Shown here piece after piece: positions 38,423 through 46,068 of a stretch of DNA of 64,000 nt. Made by a program: the position numbers and the translations under genes. Positions within the stretch are counted from its first letter, which is position 1. Each line of letters opens with the position of its first letter. The notes below the pieces were generated by a model, which saw only the letters and a list, made by a program, of their open reading frames with translations, was not told where the DNA came from and ran no database searches. The stretch comes from Leptospira paudalimensis (GTDB lineage: Bacteria > Spirochaetota > Leptospiria > Leptospirales > Leptospiraceae), in the NCBI RefSeq assembly GCF_026151345.1, contig NZ_JAMQPR010000002.1, positions 1 to 64,000 on the forward strand, in the 5' to 3' direction.

Positions 38423-38453
38423 AAATCATTGTTAGATTCAAAACAATGATTTT
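38423..38453 (+). terminator. AT-rich hairpin, possible terminator after metH
   Basis: AAATCATTGTT (38423-38433) pairs perfectly with AACAATGATTT (38442-38452) around an eight-base loop, with TT at the 3' edge. The stem is weak in G and C and the T tract is short, so termination may be partial and the next small gene may be read from metH. Confidence 0.45.
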
Positions 38454-38479
38454 GTAGATTGAATGGGATAGAGGACTAA

Positions 38480-38773
38480 ATGGCAGAACCTGGACATTCA
38501 CACAACCATGGTTGGAAAATAGCAGGGAAGGGAAAACTCTCTACTGGGTTTTCCTTCCATCCTAAACTTGCGGAGTGGTTACAAACATACACAAACATTC
38601 CAAAGGATGCAGAATTGGAAATTTTGGAAGTGAGTTGTGGAGAAGTAAGTTGTCCTACGGAAGAAACGTTGATTGTCTGGGACAAACAAGAGTTTCGTAT
38701 CTCTCGTAAAAAAGAAATGATTTCTAAAATGGATGTGGACTTATCTTGGAAACGCTTTGTTGGGAAATCGTAA
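38480..38773 (+). CDS. Small Cys/His-containing protein downstream of metH
   Basis: A 97-residue cytosolic protein of unknown function. It begins with a His-rich tract (GHSHNHG) that could bind metal, followed by a globular part with two Cys in EVSCGEVSCPTEE. A GAGGAC ribosome site precedes the ATG. The gap to metH is 67 bases with a weak hairpin, so co-transcription is possible. The Cys pair before a TEE motif recalls small sulfur-transfer or metal-relay proteins, but this is only an impression. It could be a partner in methionine or sulfur metabolism. Confidence 0.7.
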   Translation: MAEPGHSHNHGWKIAGKGKLSTGFSFHPKLAEWLQTYTNIPKDAELEILEVSCGEVSCPTEETLIVWDKQEFRISRKKEMISKMDVDLSWKRFVGKS

Positions 38774-38874
38774 AGGGTACTGTAAGTAAGACATGACCAT
38801 AAACGTTAATTGAGATTTGCCCTTTGTATGTTGCCTCGCATTATGTGAATAAGAACTTTATTTGAATGCTGTTA

Positions 38875-38893
38875 ATTGCAGTGCAAATAACAC
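38875..38893 (+). repeat. Short dispersed repeat, copy A
   Basis: ATTGCAGTGCAAATAACAC is one of four related words in the gaps flanking the metF region. It matches copy D at 40599 at 16 of 19 positions. The neighbouring gap (38774-39046) has no gene I can support. Confidence 0.45.
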
Positions 38894-38905
38894 GTCATCT
38901 CTGCA

Positions 38906-38924
38906 TTGATATCCGCATTGCAAT
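38906..38924 (-). repeat. Short dispersed repeat, copy B (inverted)
   Basis: Read on the minus strand this is ATTGCAATGCGGATATCAA. Its first 15 bases are identical to copy D at 40599. It lies 12 bases after copy A in the opposite orientation, so the pair could form a stem. Confidence 0.5.
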
Positions 38925-39046
38925 GATCGTATACGTTTTCTCATGTAATACTGATTTCTATTATCATTTCAGTCTATTTGCGATTTAAGTAACGATTGAA
39001 TTGTTTTGTATTCGATATTGTAAAAATGAATTTTGAAGGAATGAAG

Positions 39047-39640
39047 ATGATTGTTGCGAATTTAAAAAGTGTTTTGGTCATTTCTATTTTGGTTACACTT
39101 TCGATGATGTGCAATTCAACAGATAGATCGAACGTGATCAATTATGAATCAAAAGGGAACCTTAAGGTTATAAATCCAATCAATTGTATTGCTTTATCAG
39201 AATTAAAATCAAATATCACTCCCCCTGATCTATATTATGGAATTCGAAATTGTATTGAAAATGAAAATTATTCTTTTGGTTTTAAATTACAAGCATTAGC
39301 GGGTGTTTATGGAAGGTATGATAGTTTAAGAGTGACAGACACTACCGCTCACCAAGCGAATACAACTTTAAGAATCAATTTTCTTGGAAATCTTAGCGAA
39401 TCTAAAATCTCAAAATACCAAGAATTTGTAAAAAATAATTATATTTCCAATAGCGAAAATATGGAAGCACTTTGTAAAGAAATTATAACCATAGGAAAAC
39501 CTAATTATTTCCCCGATTATATGATTTCACATGGATTAAGAGGATATTCTGTCGGAAATAATGGAATCAATGAAAGTTTCAATGGAGAGGCATCTTGGAA
39601 ACAAACGTTGGATTCTTATTTGCATTGTAAAATCGAATAA
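39047..39640 (+). CDS. Putative lipoprotein, unknown function
   Basis: A lipoprotein of about 197 residues. Two ATG codons lie at 39041 and 39047; the GAAGGA ribosome site abuts the first, so 39047 is preferred. The signal peptide ends LVTLSMMC, giving the lipidated Cys, after which the mature part is polar, with four more Cys (in NCIAL, NCIE, LCKE and HCKIE) that could form disulfides. No family is recognised. It lies between two repeat-bearing gaps, upstream of metF, and its codon use looks AT-richer than metF, perhaps a sign of later arrival. Confidence 0.7.
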   Translation: MIVANLKSVLVISILVTLSMMCNSTDRSNVINYESKGNLKVINPINCIALSELKSNITPPDLYYGIRNCIENENYSFGFKLQALAGVYGRYDSLRVTDTTAHQANTTLRINFLGNLSESKISKYQEFVKNNYISNSENMEALCKEIITIGKPNYFPDYMISHGLRGYSVGNNGINESFNGEASWKQTLDSYLHCKIE

Positions 39641-39682
39641 GATGGGCAGATGCAAAGTAGGAATCAATCATAAGGACCCTAA

Positions 39683-40426
39683 ATGAATCAAATTCTATTA
39701 GAAGTTGTTCCGAGAGATGTCTCTGTTGTTTTACAGGAAGTAGGTTTTGTAAAAAACAAATTTAAGCAAATCACAGGTATTAACATCCCTGATTTGTTAC
39801 GTTTTGAAAATAGGAGTTGGGACGTGGCCTCAGTGGTTCGCCCTATCTTTCCAAATGTAATCCCTCATATTCGTGCCATCGATTTTGATTTAGATCATTG
39901 TGAAGAAATCATCGAAACATTAAATCAATCCCAAATTTCTTCTGTGCTTGTGATCAAAGGTGATCCACCGACTGATATGTCAAAACAAGTTTATCCAACA
40001 ACAACCATTAAACTGATCAAGAAACTTAAAAAAGAAATACATCATTTGAAAGTGTATGCAGCGATTGACCAGTACCGTGTGGGGATCAAAGACGAGTTTG
40101 ACTACATAGAAATGAAGAAGGATGCAGGAGCCGATGGATTTTTGACACAACCTTTTTTTGATATGAGACTTATTGATATATTCTCGGAAAAACTGAAAGG
40201 GACGGAAGTGTATATCGGTGTCAGTCCTGTGGTCACTGATAAATCACAAAGTTATTGGGAATCTAGGAATCGGGCCTATTTCCCGAAAGAGTTCCGTCCG
40301 AGTTTGGAATGGAATGTGAAATTTGCAAAGGATGTACTTTCTTATTGTTCTGAGAATGGAATGAATGCCTATCTTATGCCAATCCGCATCAATGTTGAGG
40401 AGTACTTACAGCGGGTATTTAATTGA
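39683..40426 (+). CDS. metF: Methylenetetrahydrofolate reductase-family protein
   Basis: Probably reduces methylene- to methyl-tetrahydrofolate, the methyl donor for MetH. The 247-residue protein is short for MetF (E. coli has 296). It keeps the TIM-barrel landmarks: HIRAIDFDLDH, VLVIKGDPP for FAD/folate contact, KDAGADGFLTQPFFD, and YIGVSPV. The N-terminal part up to the first Glu-containing strand is present as LLEVVPRD, where MetF has FEFFPP. The short form may mean a divergent enzyme. The start has AAGGACC upstream. It lies about 1.3 kb from metH on the same strand, separated by a lipoprotein gene and repeats. Confidence 0.82.
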   Translation: MNQILLEVVPRDVSVVLQEVGFVKNKFKQITGINIPDLLRFENRSWDVASVVRPIFPNVIPHIRAIDFDLDHCEEIIETLNQSQISSVLVIKGDPPTDMSKQVYPTTTIKLIKKLKKEIHHLKVYAAIDQYRVGIKDEFDYIEMKKDAGADGFLTQPFFDMRLIDIFSEKLKGTEVYIGVSPVVTDKSQSYWESRNRAYFPKEFRPSLEWNVKFAKDVLSYCSENGMNAYLMPIRINVEEYLQRVFN

Positions 40427-40563
40427 GGCAATTAAAGTAGTCATCGGTTAGAACTATTTTTTATGAATGTGATCCTATTTCATATAGGACTCATTGTATT
40501 AACTACGTATTCAATTAGTGATATGCAAGTGTTACCGGATTTTTTTAGATTGGGTGGTTGTTC

Positions 40564-40581
40564 ATTGTAATGCGAATAACT
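40564..40581 (+). repeat. Short dispersed repeat, copy C
   Basis: ATTGTAATGCGAATAACT, in the 528-base gap after metF. It differs from copy D at two of the first 17 positions. A ten-base word ending TTACCGGAT also occurs twice in this gap, near 40532 and 40687. Confidence 0.5.
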
Positions 40582-40598
40582 GGAATGGGAGTCGGCTA

Positions 40599-40617
40599 AT
40601 TGCAATGCGGATAACAT
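40599..40617 (+). repeat. Short dispersed repeat, copy D
   Basis: ATTGCAATGCGGATAACAT, 17 bases after copy C in the same orientation. It is the best-conserved copy and the one that copies A and B match most closely. Confidence 0.5.
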
Positions 40618-40703
40618 ACAAGAGTTGCCGTGATATACCCAACGCGCATATCATATCCATCCCCAGAATTTATCTGAAACTCGATTATTACCGGATATAA
40701 GAT

Positions 40704-40728
40704 TGTTATACAAATTGCAATTATAACA
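40704..40728. repeat. Near-palindrome around ATTGCAAT
   Basis: TGTTATA and TATAACA flank an inner AAATTGCAAT, so nearly the whole 25 bases can pair with itself. The ATTGCAAT core is shared with the dispersed repeats. No T tract follows, so it is not an obvious terminator. Confidence 0.45.
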
Positions 40729-40730
40729 CC

Positions 40731-40935
40731 AGCTTTTTCCCGAGCCTTCCCCTGCGCCAGCGATTGAAGCGGAAATCTTTTCCCTATAGGTATGGATTCT
40801 GAAAACCTTTACATGTTGGAAAAATTGGAGCGAAAAGCGCGGTCGTTATAAAATTGATTATAAGTCATCTAACGAATGCGAGGCGCCCCTAGCAAAAGAA
40901 GGTACCGATTTCGTTCCGTTAGATCTTGGAAATGT
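40731..40935. other. GC-richer non-coding stretch with repeat-like blocks
   Basis: No credible gene lies here. The stretch is richer in G and C than its surroundings, with CTGCGCCAGCGATTGAAGCG near 40751, TTGGAGCGAAAAGCGCGGTC near 40826 and AATGCGAGGCGCCCC near 40875. These look like parts of a dispersed structured repeat rather than coding remains. It ends 20 bases before the stop of the outer-membrane protein on the minus strand. Confidence 0.35.
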
Positions 40936-40954
40936 GGATTGGAAACTTGTCCCT

Positions 40955-41779
40955 TTACTGGTTGGAACGCGAAGGTGTGACTGGCATATAGTACTTGAGT
41001 CCTAAGTTTCCTTGGATCTCAGGTGCCCATAGTTCGTCGAGTGTGCGACCTGCTTCTCTCGCATTGATGGGAACTCGCACCATACCTTCAAATGTAATAT
41101 TACTATTGGAAATACTGATCCCTGGAGTCACATAGACTTGTCTTCCTACGAAGTTTGTGCGTGAGGGTTCTTGGGCACGGATGGAAGTGTTAAAACGATT
41201 GGTGTAATCAGAAGATTCAAACCTGTGTAATTCCGAAAGTTGCAAAAACAACTCCCAACGTGAATTTTTAATAAAGGAAAATAAATTCCGGTTGAGGCGG
41301 TATTTGATTCGCACTTTTGATTCTGCCACATCCACGTAGCCATTGGATCCTTGGTTGAGTGACATACCGATGCTCAGACCTAAATCAAGTGTGAATCCAT
41401 TGCGGTAATACACATAGGTTACATTTGGTTGGTATGATAAAAGTGCTGCATTGGAACGTTCTGGTCTTACATCAAAATTCCCTTCAGGATTACGGTAGGG
41501 GTTTGAGGTTGTAAATGGGATCACTGGAGAAAAAATCTGAATCCCTGCCATGGGGTCATTGGATTTGGAAAAATCAGAATTGGATCCCAATTCGAGTTCC
41601 TTTGGGAAACGAAAGGGGATCAGTATCGCCAAATTTCCGTTATGTGAATTACCAACTTGGAAAAGGGACGAACGAGGATCAGTAAAAGAGTAACTAGAAA
41701 AAAACGGAAGTCCTTGTGCTAAAATGGTAAGGCTCGTCATCGAGACGAGAAAGGAGATGAGAACTATCTTTTTTAGCAT
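40955..41779 (-). CDS. Putative outer-membrane beta-barrel protein
   Basis: A 274-residue exported protein. The signal peptide (about 1-21) ends in LTILAQG. The mature part has alternating strands with aromatic girdles (VTYVYYRNGFTLDLGLSIG, WELFLQLSELHRF) and a C-terminal strand LGLKYYMPV followed by a short polar tail. No family is recognised; it may be a transport or structural porin-like barrel. There is no gene overlap. It diverges from the phosphofructokinase gene, 84 bases away. Confidence 0.68.
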   Translation of the reverse strand: MLKKIVLISFLVSMTSLTILAQGLPFFSSYSFTDPRSSLFQVGNSHNGNLAILIPFRFPKELELGSNSDFSKSNDPMAGIQIFSPVIPFTTSNPYRNPEGNFDVRPERSNAALLSYQPNVTYVYYRNGFTLDLGLSIGMSLNQGSNGYVDVAESKVRIKYRLNRNLFSFIKNSRWELFLQLSELHRFESSDYTNRFNTSIRAQEPSRTNFVGRQVYVTPGISISNSNITFEGMVRVPINAREAGRTLDELWAPEIQGNLGLKYYMPVTPSRSNQ

Positions 41780-41863
41780 CTAAAAGCATTTCTGCCTGAT
41801 TTTCCTTTGTTTGGCAATGAAATTTGCTTTCTTCTCTGTCTTTTTTTGTTATAAGTGAGACCG

Positions 41864-43171
41864 ATGAATCAAAACGATACGAAAGTAGAACAATTTGGAC
41901 CTTGCACCATCCCAAACCCAGCGGGTTATGATTATTGGACAGAAGACAATTCAGTTGTCTTGTTTCAAACCATCTTTTCTGGAGCAGAAGATGCCAAAAA
42001 AACAGTTGAGACAAGTCCGGTATTTTTTGAACAAGCTGGTCCAAAAGAAAAAATCTACTTTAAACCGGAAGAAGTGACAGCAGGCATCGTGACCTGTGGT
42101 GGACTTTGCCCCGGCATCAATGATGTGATCCGTGCTCTTGTCATGGAATTACACTATCGTTACAAAGTTCCAAGGATTCTTGGATTTCCATTTGGGTATG
42201 AAGGTCTTGTTAAAAAATTTGGACACAGACCGATTGAACTCACACCTGATAAAGTGGCTCATATCATGAATTTTGGTGGGTCCATCCTTGGTTCGTCTCG
42301 GGGCAACCAAAAGATAGAAGAAATGGTAGATACTTTATTTTTATATGGAGTGAAGATGTTGTTTTGTATTGGTGGAGATGGAACTCTTCGAGGTGCCCAG
42401 GCCATCCAAGAAGAAGTGAGAAAACGAAAAGAAGACATCGCCATTGTTGGGATTCCGAAAACTATCGATAACGATATCAATTATGTCCAAAAAACGTTTG
42501 GGTTTTCGACTGCGTTTAGTAAGGCGGTGGAAGCAGTCAACTGCGCACATGAAGAAGCAAAAGGGGCACCAAATGGAATTGGCCTTGTGAAACTGATGGG
42601 TCGTCATTCTGGGTTCATTGCTGTCAACTCTGCCTTGGCTTCCAAAAATGTGAACTTTGTCCTCATCCCAGAACAAGATTTTGATTTAGAAGGAGAAGGG
42701 GCATTTTTACCAGTTTTAAAGGATCGAGTGCAAAGAAGGGGGCATGCTGTTGTCATCATTGCGGAAGGAGCAGGACAAAAGTACTTTGAAGACAAAGGGG
42801 AAAAAGACCAATCTGGTAACAAAAAACTCGCTGATGTGGGTGTGTTTATGAAAGAGAAAATCACAGAGTACTTCAAAAAAGAAGGTGTTGCACTCAATCT
42901 AAAGTACATCGACCCAAGTTACATCATTCGATCTGTTCCTGCCAATGCAGAAGATTCGGTCTTCTGTGGGTTTTTAGCACAAAACGCGGTTCATGCGGCG
43001 TTTGCTGGTCGCACTGGTTGTGTGGTAGGGATTTGGAATAATGTATTCACTGTGATGCCGATCTCACTTGCCATTGCAGAACGAAAGGTATTACGACCAG
43101 AGCGGAGTACGTTATGGCGAGCACTCCTTGCCTCCACAGGCCAACCAAATACGATGAAGGCGAAAGGCTGA
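41864..43171 (+). CDS. pfk: 6-phosphofructokinase, atypical ATP/PPi clade
   Basis: Phosphorylates fructose 6-phosphate in glycolysis. The 435-residue protein is longer than E. coli PfkA (320) and carries an N-terminal extension of about 70 residues. Landmarks are [31 protein letters not shown] and MGRHSGFIA. Gly after GGD (Gly104 of E. coli) is the ATP-type residue, while Lys in PKTIDND (position 124) is the PPi-type residue. This mixed pair is seen in long ATP-dependent enzymes of trypanosomes and plants, so ATP is the likelier donor but not certain. An in-frame GTG exists at 41855; ATG 41864 is preferred. Confidence 0.92.
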   Translation: MNQNDTKVEQFGPCTIPNPAGYDYWTEDNSVVLFQTIFSGAEDAKKTVETSPVFFEQAGPKEKIYFKPEEVTAGIVTCGGLCPGINDVIRALVMELHYRYKVPRILGFPFGYEGLVKKFGHRPIELTPDKVAHIMNFGGSILGSSRGNQKIEEMVDTLFLYGVKMLFCIGGDGTLRGAQAIQEEVRKRKEDIAIVGIPKTIDNDINYVQKTFGFSTAFSKAVEAVNCAHEEAKGAPNGIGLVKLMGRHSGFIAVNSALASKNVNFVLIPEQDFDLEGEGAFLPVLKDRVQRRGHAVVIIAEGAGQKYFEDKGEKDQSGNKKLADVGVFMKEKITEYFKKEGVALNLKYIDPSYIIRSVPANAEDSVFCGFLAQNAVHAAFAGRTGCVVGIWNNVFTVMPISLAIAERKVLRPERSTLWRALLASTGQPNTMKAKG

Positions 43172-43233
43172 AAAAAGAAAGATTTTTCTCTTCCACTGGA
43201 ATCGGGCTTTCGTCTAACTGGTAAGTGAACCGT

Positions 43234-43662
43234 ATGAAACCGAAGCAAACAAAGGAACTAAGAATTGTCAGTGCCATTCTACTGACTTCCATTGCCTTTG
43301 TGTTGGTTTGTACGGCTGGATTTTTCACATGTCCCAAATTCGGTATAACTCAAACAAGTAGTGAAACTGCAGATTCTCAAGATTACGTCATGCCTTGCCA
43401 TGCAGATTCGAAAGAGGCAGGGGATTCAAATGAAACGCCGAATGGAAATTCTTGTCAATGCAATGAAGTTTCAAATTCGGATGGAATACGTTTTCAAATA
43501 GAGTTTTCTAAATTAGTACGTGTCTTCATTCAAAAACTGTATTTGCCTTCACAAGTCGAAATACCAATTTCAAATTTTGCATTTCAAATATTTCAATCAA
43601 ACGCTGATACTTTCCATAACGATTTTATAACCCTACAAAAAACCATAAAACTTCTCATTTAA
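43234..43662 (+). CDS. Cys/His-rich membrane-anchored protein at head of Cus operon
   Basis: A 142-residue protein with one membrane helix near the N-terminus (ILLTSIAFVLVCTAGFFTC) and an exported part. The segment MPCHADSKE followed by SCQCNE looks like a Cu or Ag binding site, in the manner of small copper-resistance proteins. The C-terminal half is polar to hydrophobic without a second clear helix. It starts 62 bases after pfk and 38 bases before the TolC-like gene, so it probably opens the metal-efflux operon. An in-frame GTG lies at 43225. I recognise no named family; a periplasmic metal chaperone is a guess from motif and position. Confidence 0.65.
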   Translation: MKPKQTKELRIVSAILLTSIAFVLVCTAGFFTCPKFGITQTSSETADSQDYVMPCHADSKEAGDSNETPNGNSCQCNEVSNSDGIRFQIEFSKLVRVFIQKLYLPSQVEIPISNFAFQIFQSNADTFHNDFITLQKTIKLLI

Positions 43663-43700
43663 ACCATTTCGATTTTTTTGATTAAAATTGGAGGTAATTT

Positions 43701-45074
43701 ATGGGAAATCATTACATACATATATTAAAATATACTGCATTACTTATTTATTTTGTCTTTTTTGTTCAAGTAGATGCAAGTAACCTAGACAGTCCAAGTG
43801 GCATTGACGGCAAAATCAACGAATTATTGAAAAAACATCCAGAAGTATCGTTGAAGTTTTTGGAAGCGAAAGAAAAAGAATTTCGTTCCAAACATGCAGA
43901 TGTATACCCAGATCCAAAAATTGGATTTGCATACAGATCCTATCCTTACAGATCAGGATTTGATACCGATCGCGCTAGACCTGATACTCCCAGTATGACT
44001 GGGAAAGAATATTCCATCTCACAAGAAATTCCATTCCCAGGAAGATTGAATTTAGAAAAACAAATTCTAAAAAACGATTCGGAACTGGATTATTGGAGTG
44101 GCGTTTGGATCCAAAATGAATTCATTCGAACATACTTTGAATTAATTTTGTCCGTTGCAGCAATTGAAAGAGAAATAAATGATCTGGAAAATATTGAAAA
44201 ACAACTTTATACCAAAGTAAAATTGGAATCCTCGCAATACGTTTCAGAACAGTTTAAATTATCCAATGTTCTCAAAACTAAAAATCAAATTGAAAGAATC
44301 AAGGATAGAGTGATTGAGAAAACAATTACTTTAAAAGAATTAAAACAATCCCTTGATTTTTATTCAATATATATAGGTACCAATTCCATTACTGAAGAAG
44401 AGATTATTGCGTATCTGACAAAAAAAGAAAGTAACATTGAGCAGGAATTGTCAGGAGATTCGTTATCGAAGTTTCCACTCATCCAATATGCTGAGGTGAA
44501 CCAAACGAAGGCAATTGTAGAATCTAAAAAAGATGAGATCTTACACTTACCGGATTTTGAAGTATTCGTGAGTTATATGCAACGAAGGCGTAAACCTTTT
44601 TTACTTGATAGTGGACCTTTGAACCTAGCCATTATGGATAATCCTGAGTTTGCTGGTGATCTTTGGAGTGCAGGTGTGACCATTCGAGTGCCTGTATGGT
44701 CTTTGTCAAAAGTAGATGAATTGAATCAATCCAATGCCTTTAAAGTGATGAGGTTACAAAAAGAAAAAGAAAAAGAACGGATTCGACTTAAGGTAGAATA
44801 CCAAGCAACGATTGAATCATGGTTAGGGAATAAACAAAGACTTAATAACTTCAAAAATAATCTTTTGCCGTCTTATCAAAAGAATATAAAATCATCACTT
44901 TCATCGTATGCTAAAGGAGATAGCGTATTGGGTGAGAGTTACGATTTTATCGCTGAATCATTAGAAATGCAATCCCAAGTGCATCAAATCCAATTCAAAC
45001 GTTGGTCATCTGTTTTAAAATTATTGCAACTAACAAATCATTTGTTGCCTGAAGGAGAAAATCATGAAGGTTAA
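43701..45074 (+). CDS. TolC-family outer-membrane efflux protein (CusC/CzcC-like)
   Basis: The outer-membrane channel of a tripartite metal efflux pump, 457 residues. A signal peptide (about 1-26) is followed by the long alpha-helical hairpins of TolC proteins. Markers are IGFAYRSYPY, SQEIPFPGRLN (the conserved motif before the first coiled coil) and a second-half WSAGVTIRVPVW strand. There is no lipobox Cys, unlike CusC. A strong TTGGAGGT ribosome site precedes the ATG. The last ten bases overlap the adaptor gene, so translation is coupled. Its partners are the next two genes. Confidence 0.9.
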   Translation: MGNHYIHILKYTALLIYFVFFVQVDASNLDSPSGIDGKINELLKKHPEVSLKFLEAKEKEFRSKHADVYPDPKIGFAYRSYPYRSGFDTDRARPDTPSMTGKEYSISQEIPFPGRLNLEKQILKNDSELDYWSGVWIQNEFIRTYFELILSVAAIEREINDLENIEKQLYTKVKLESSQYVSEQFKLSNVLKTKNQIERIKDRVIEKTITLKELKQSLDFYSIYIGTNSITEEEIIAYLTKKESNIEQELSGDSLSKFPLIQYAEVNQTKAIVESKKDEILHLPDFEVFVSYMQRRRKPFLLDSGPLNLAIMDNPEFAGDLWSAGVTIRVPVWSLSKVDELNQSNAFKVMRLQKEKEKERIRLKVEYQATIESWLGNKQRLNNFKNNLLPSYQKNIKSSLSSYAKGDSVLGESYDFIAESLEMQSQVHQIQFKRWSSVLKLLQLTNHLLPEGENHEG

Positions 45075-46068
45075 ATATATTCTATTTCCCATCCTCATTG
45101 TGTCTTTATTTTTGGTTTCCTGTGGTGAAACTGTTCATAATCATAAAGATATTTATACTTGTCCGATGCATCCTCAAATTGAAATGGACCATCCAGGAGA
45201 ATGTCCGATTTGTGGCATGACACTTGTAAAAAAGGAAGATCCACTCCTTGAGCCTGAATCTGAGCATGCAAACCATACCCAATCAAAAGAGCCTGACTTA
45301 AAACTATCAGAGAATAAACAATCCATTCTCAATTTAGATACGGTTCTTGTGACAAGGGGAGCCATTAGTAAAACGATCAATCTCAGTGGGCAAGTCGCTT
45401 ATGATCCTGAAATTTTTTCGACTGCCAATGAATACAAGTCAATTGGTTCTGGGAACGAATGGGGGAGGGAAATTCGAGAGGGAATTCGTTTGCGATTCAC
45501 CAAATTGGGGTTAAGTGAAAAACAGATCCAATACATCCTTTCTAAAAATGCAAATCTATTTTTAACGGGTAGGTCAAACCACACAGCCTTATTAGTTTTC
45601 CAAGTGTATGAAAATGATCTCTCCTATTTAAAAGTAGGAAAGTTCATAGATTTAGTTAATCCAATCGAAACAAATACTCAACCAAAAGCAAAAATTGTGG
45701 CAATGGGAAATTTGATCAACCAAGACACACGGACATTGTCTGTTTGGTGCGAGGTGAAAGATCCCCAAGAATATTTTAAACCACAGATGTATGTACAAGG
45801 GACCTATGGGATAGAAAAGACGAATGTTTTAAGAATTCCAAAAGAATCCATTCTTCCTACAGGCAAATCCGATTTGGTGTATCAGAAAACTGAATCCAAC
45901 CATTATGCTCCCAAAAAAATAAAAGTTGGGTTTTCTTCTGCAGAATGGGTCGAGGTACAGGAAGGTTTAGTAGAAAATGATGAAATTGTCTCCAAAGCAA
46001 ATTTCCTTTTAGATTCAGAATCAAAATTAAAGTTAGGTGGTGATAAAAATGATCAGCACAATCATTAG
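45064..46068 (+). CDS. RND efflux adaptor (CusB-like) with heavy-metal-binding domain, lipoyl halves missing
   Basis: The periplasmic adaptor of a Cus-like pump, 334 residues. The signal peptide ends LFLVSC, a lipobox, and a heavy-metal-binding domain follows at residues 34-61 (YTCPMHPQIE, CPICGM). The rest keeps CusB landmarks: LSGQVAYDPE, then directly FSTANEY, KLGLSEKQI, VFQVYENDL and FLLDSESKL. In full-length relatives about 50 residues with the first lipoyl half lie between YDPE and the AQ-EY helix, and about 30 with the second half before VYE-DL. Both seem absent here, so the fold is shortened. The gene overlaps both neighbours. The loss looks neat enough to be functional. Confidence 0.85.
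   Translation: MKVKYILFPILIVSLFLVSCGETVHNHKDIYTCPMHPQIEMDHPGECPICGMTLVKKEDPLLEPESEHANHTQSKEPDLKLSENKQSILNLDTVLVTRGAISKTINLSGQVAYDPEIFSTANEYKSIGSGNEWGREIREGIRLRFTKLGLSEKQIQYILSKNANLFLTGRSNHTALLVFQVYENDLSYLKVGKFIDLVNPIETNTQPKAKIVAMGNLINQDTRTLSVWCEVKDPQEYFKPQMYVQGTYGIEKTNVLRIPKESILPTGKSDLVYQKTESNHYAPKKIKVGFSSAEWVEVQEGLVENDEIVSKANFLLDSESKLKLGGDKNDQHNH

Noticed and set aside
40427..40954. tRNA, small gene or CRISPR array in the longest gap
   Set aside because: No cloverleaf with a T-loop GTTCRA and acceptor pairing was found. The repeats are few, irregular and not evenly spaced, and the longest frames there lack ribosome sites and homology.
42991..43337. Minus-strand frames opposite the end of phosphofructokinase
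   Set aside because: They lie within the codon pattern of the plus-strand gene and give low-complexity products without family features.
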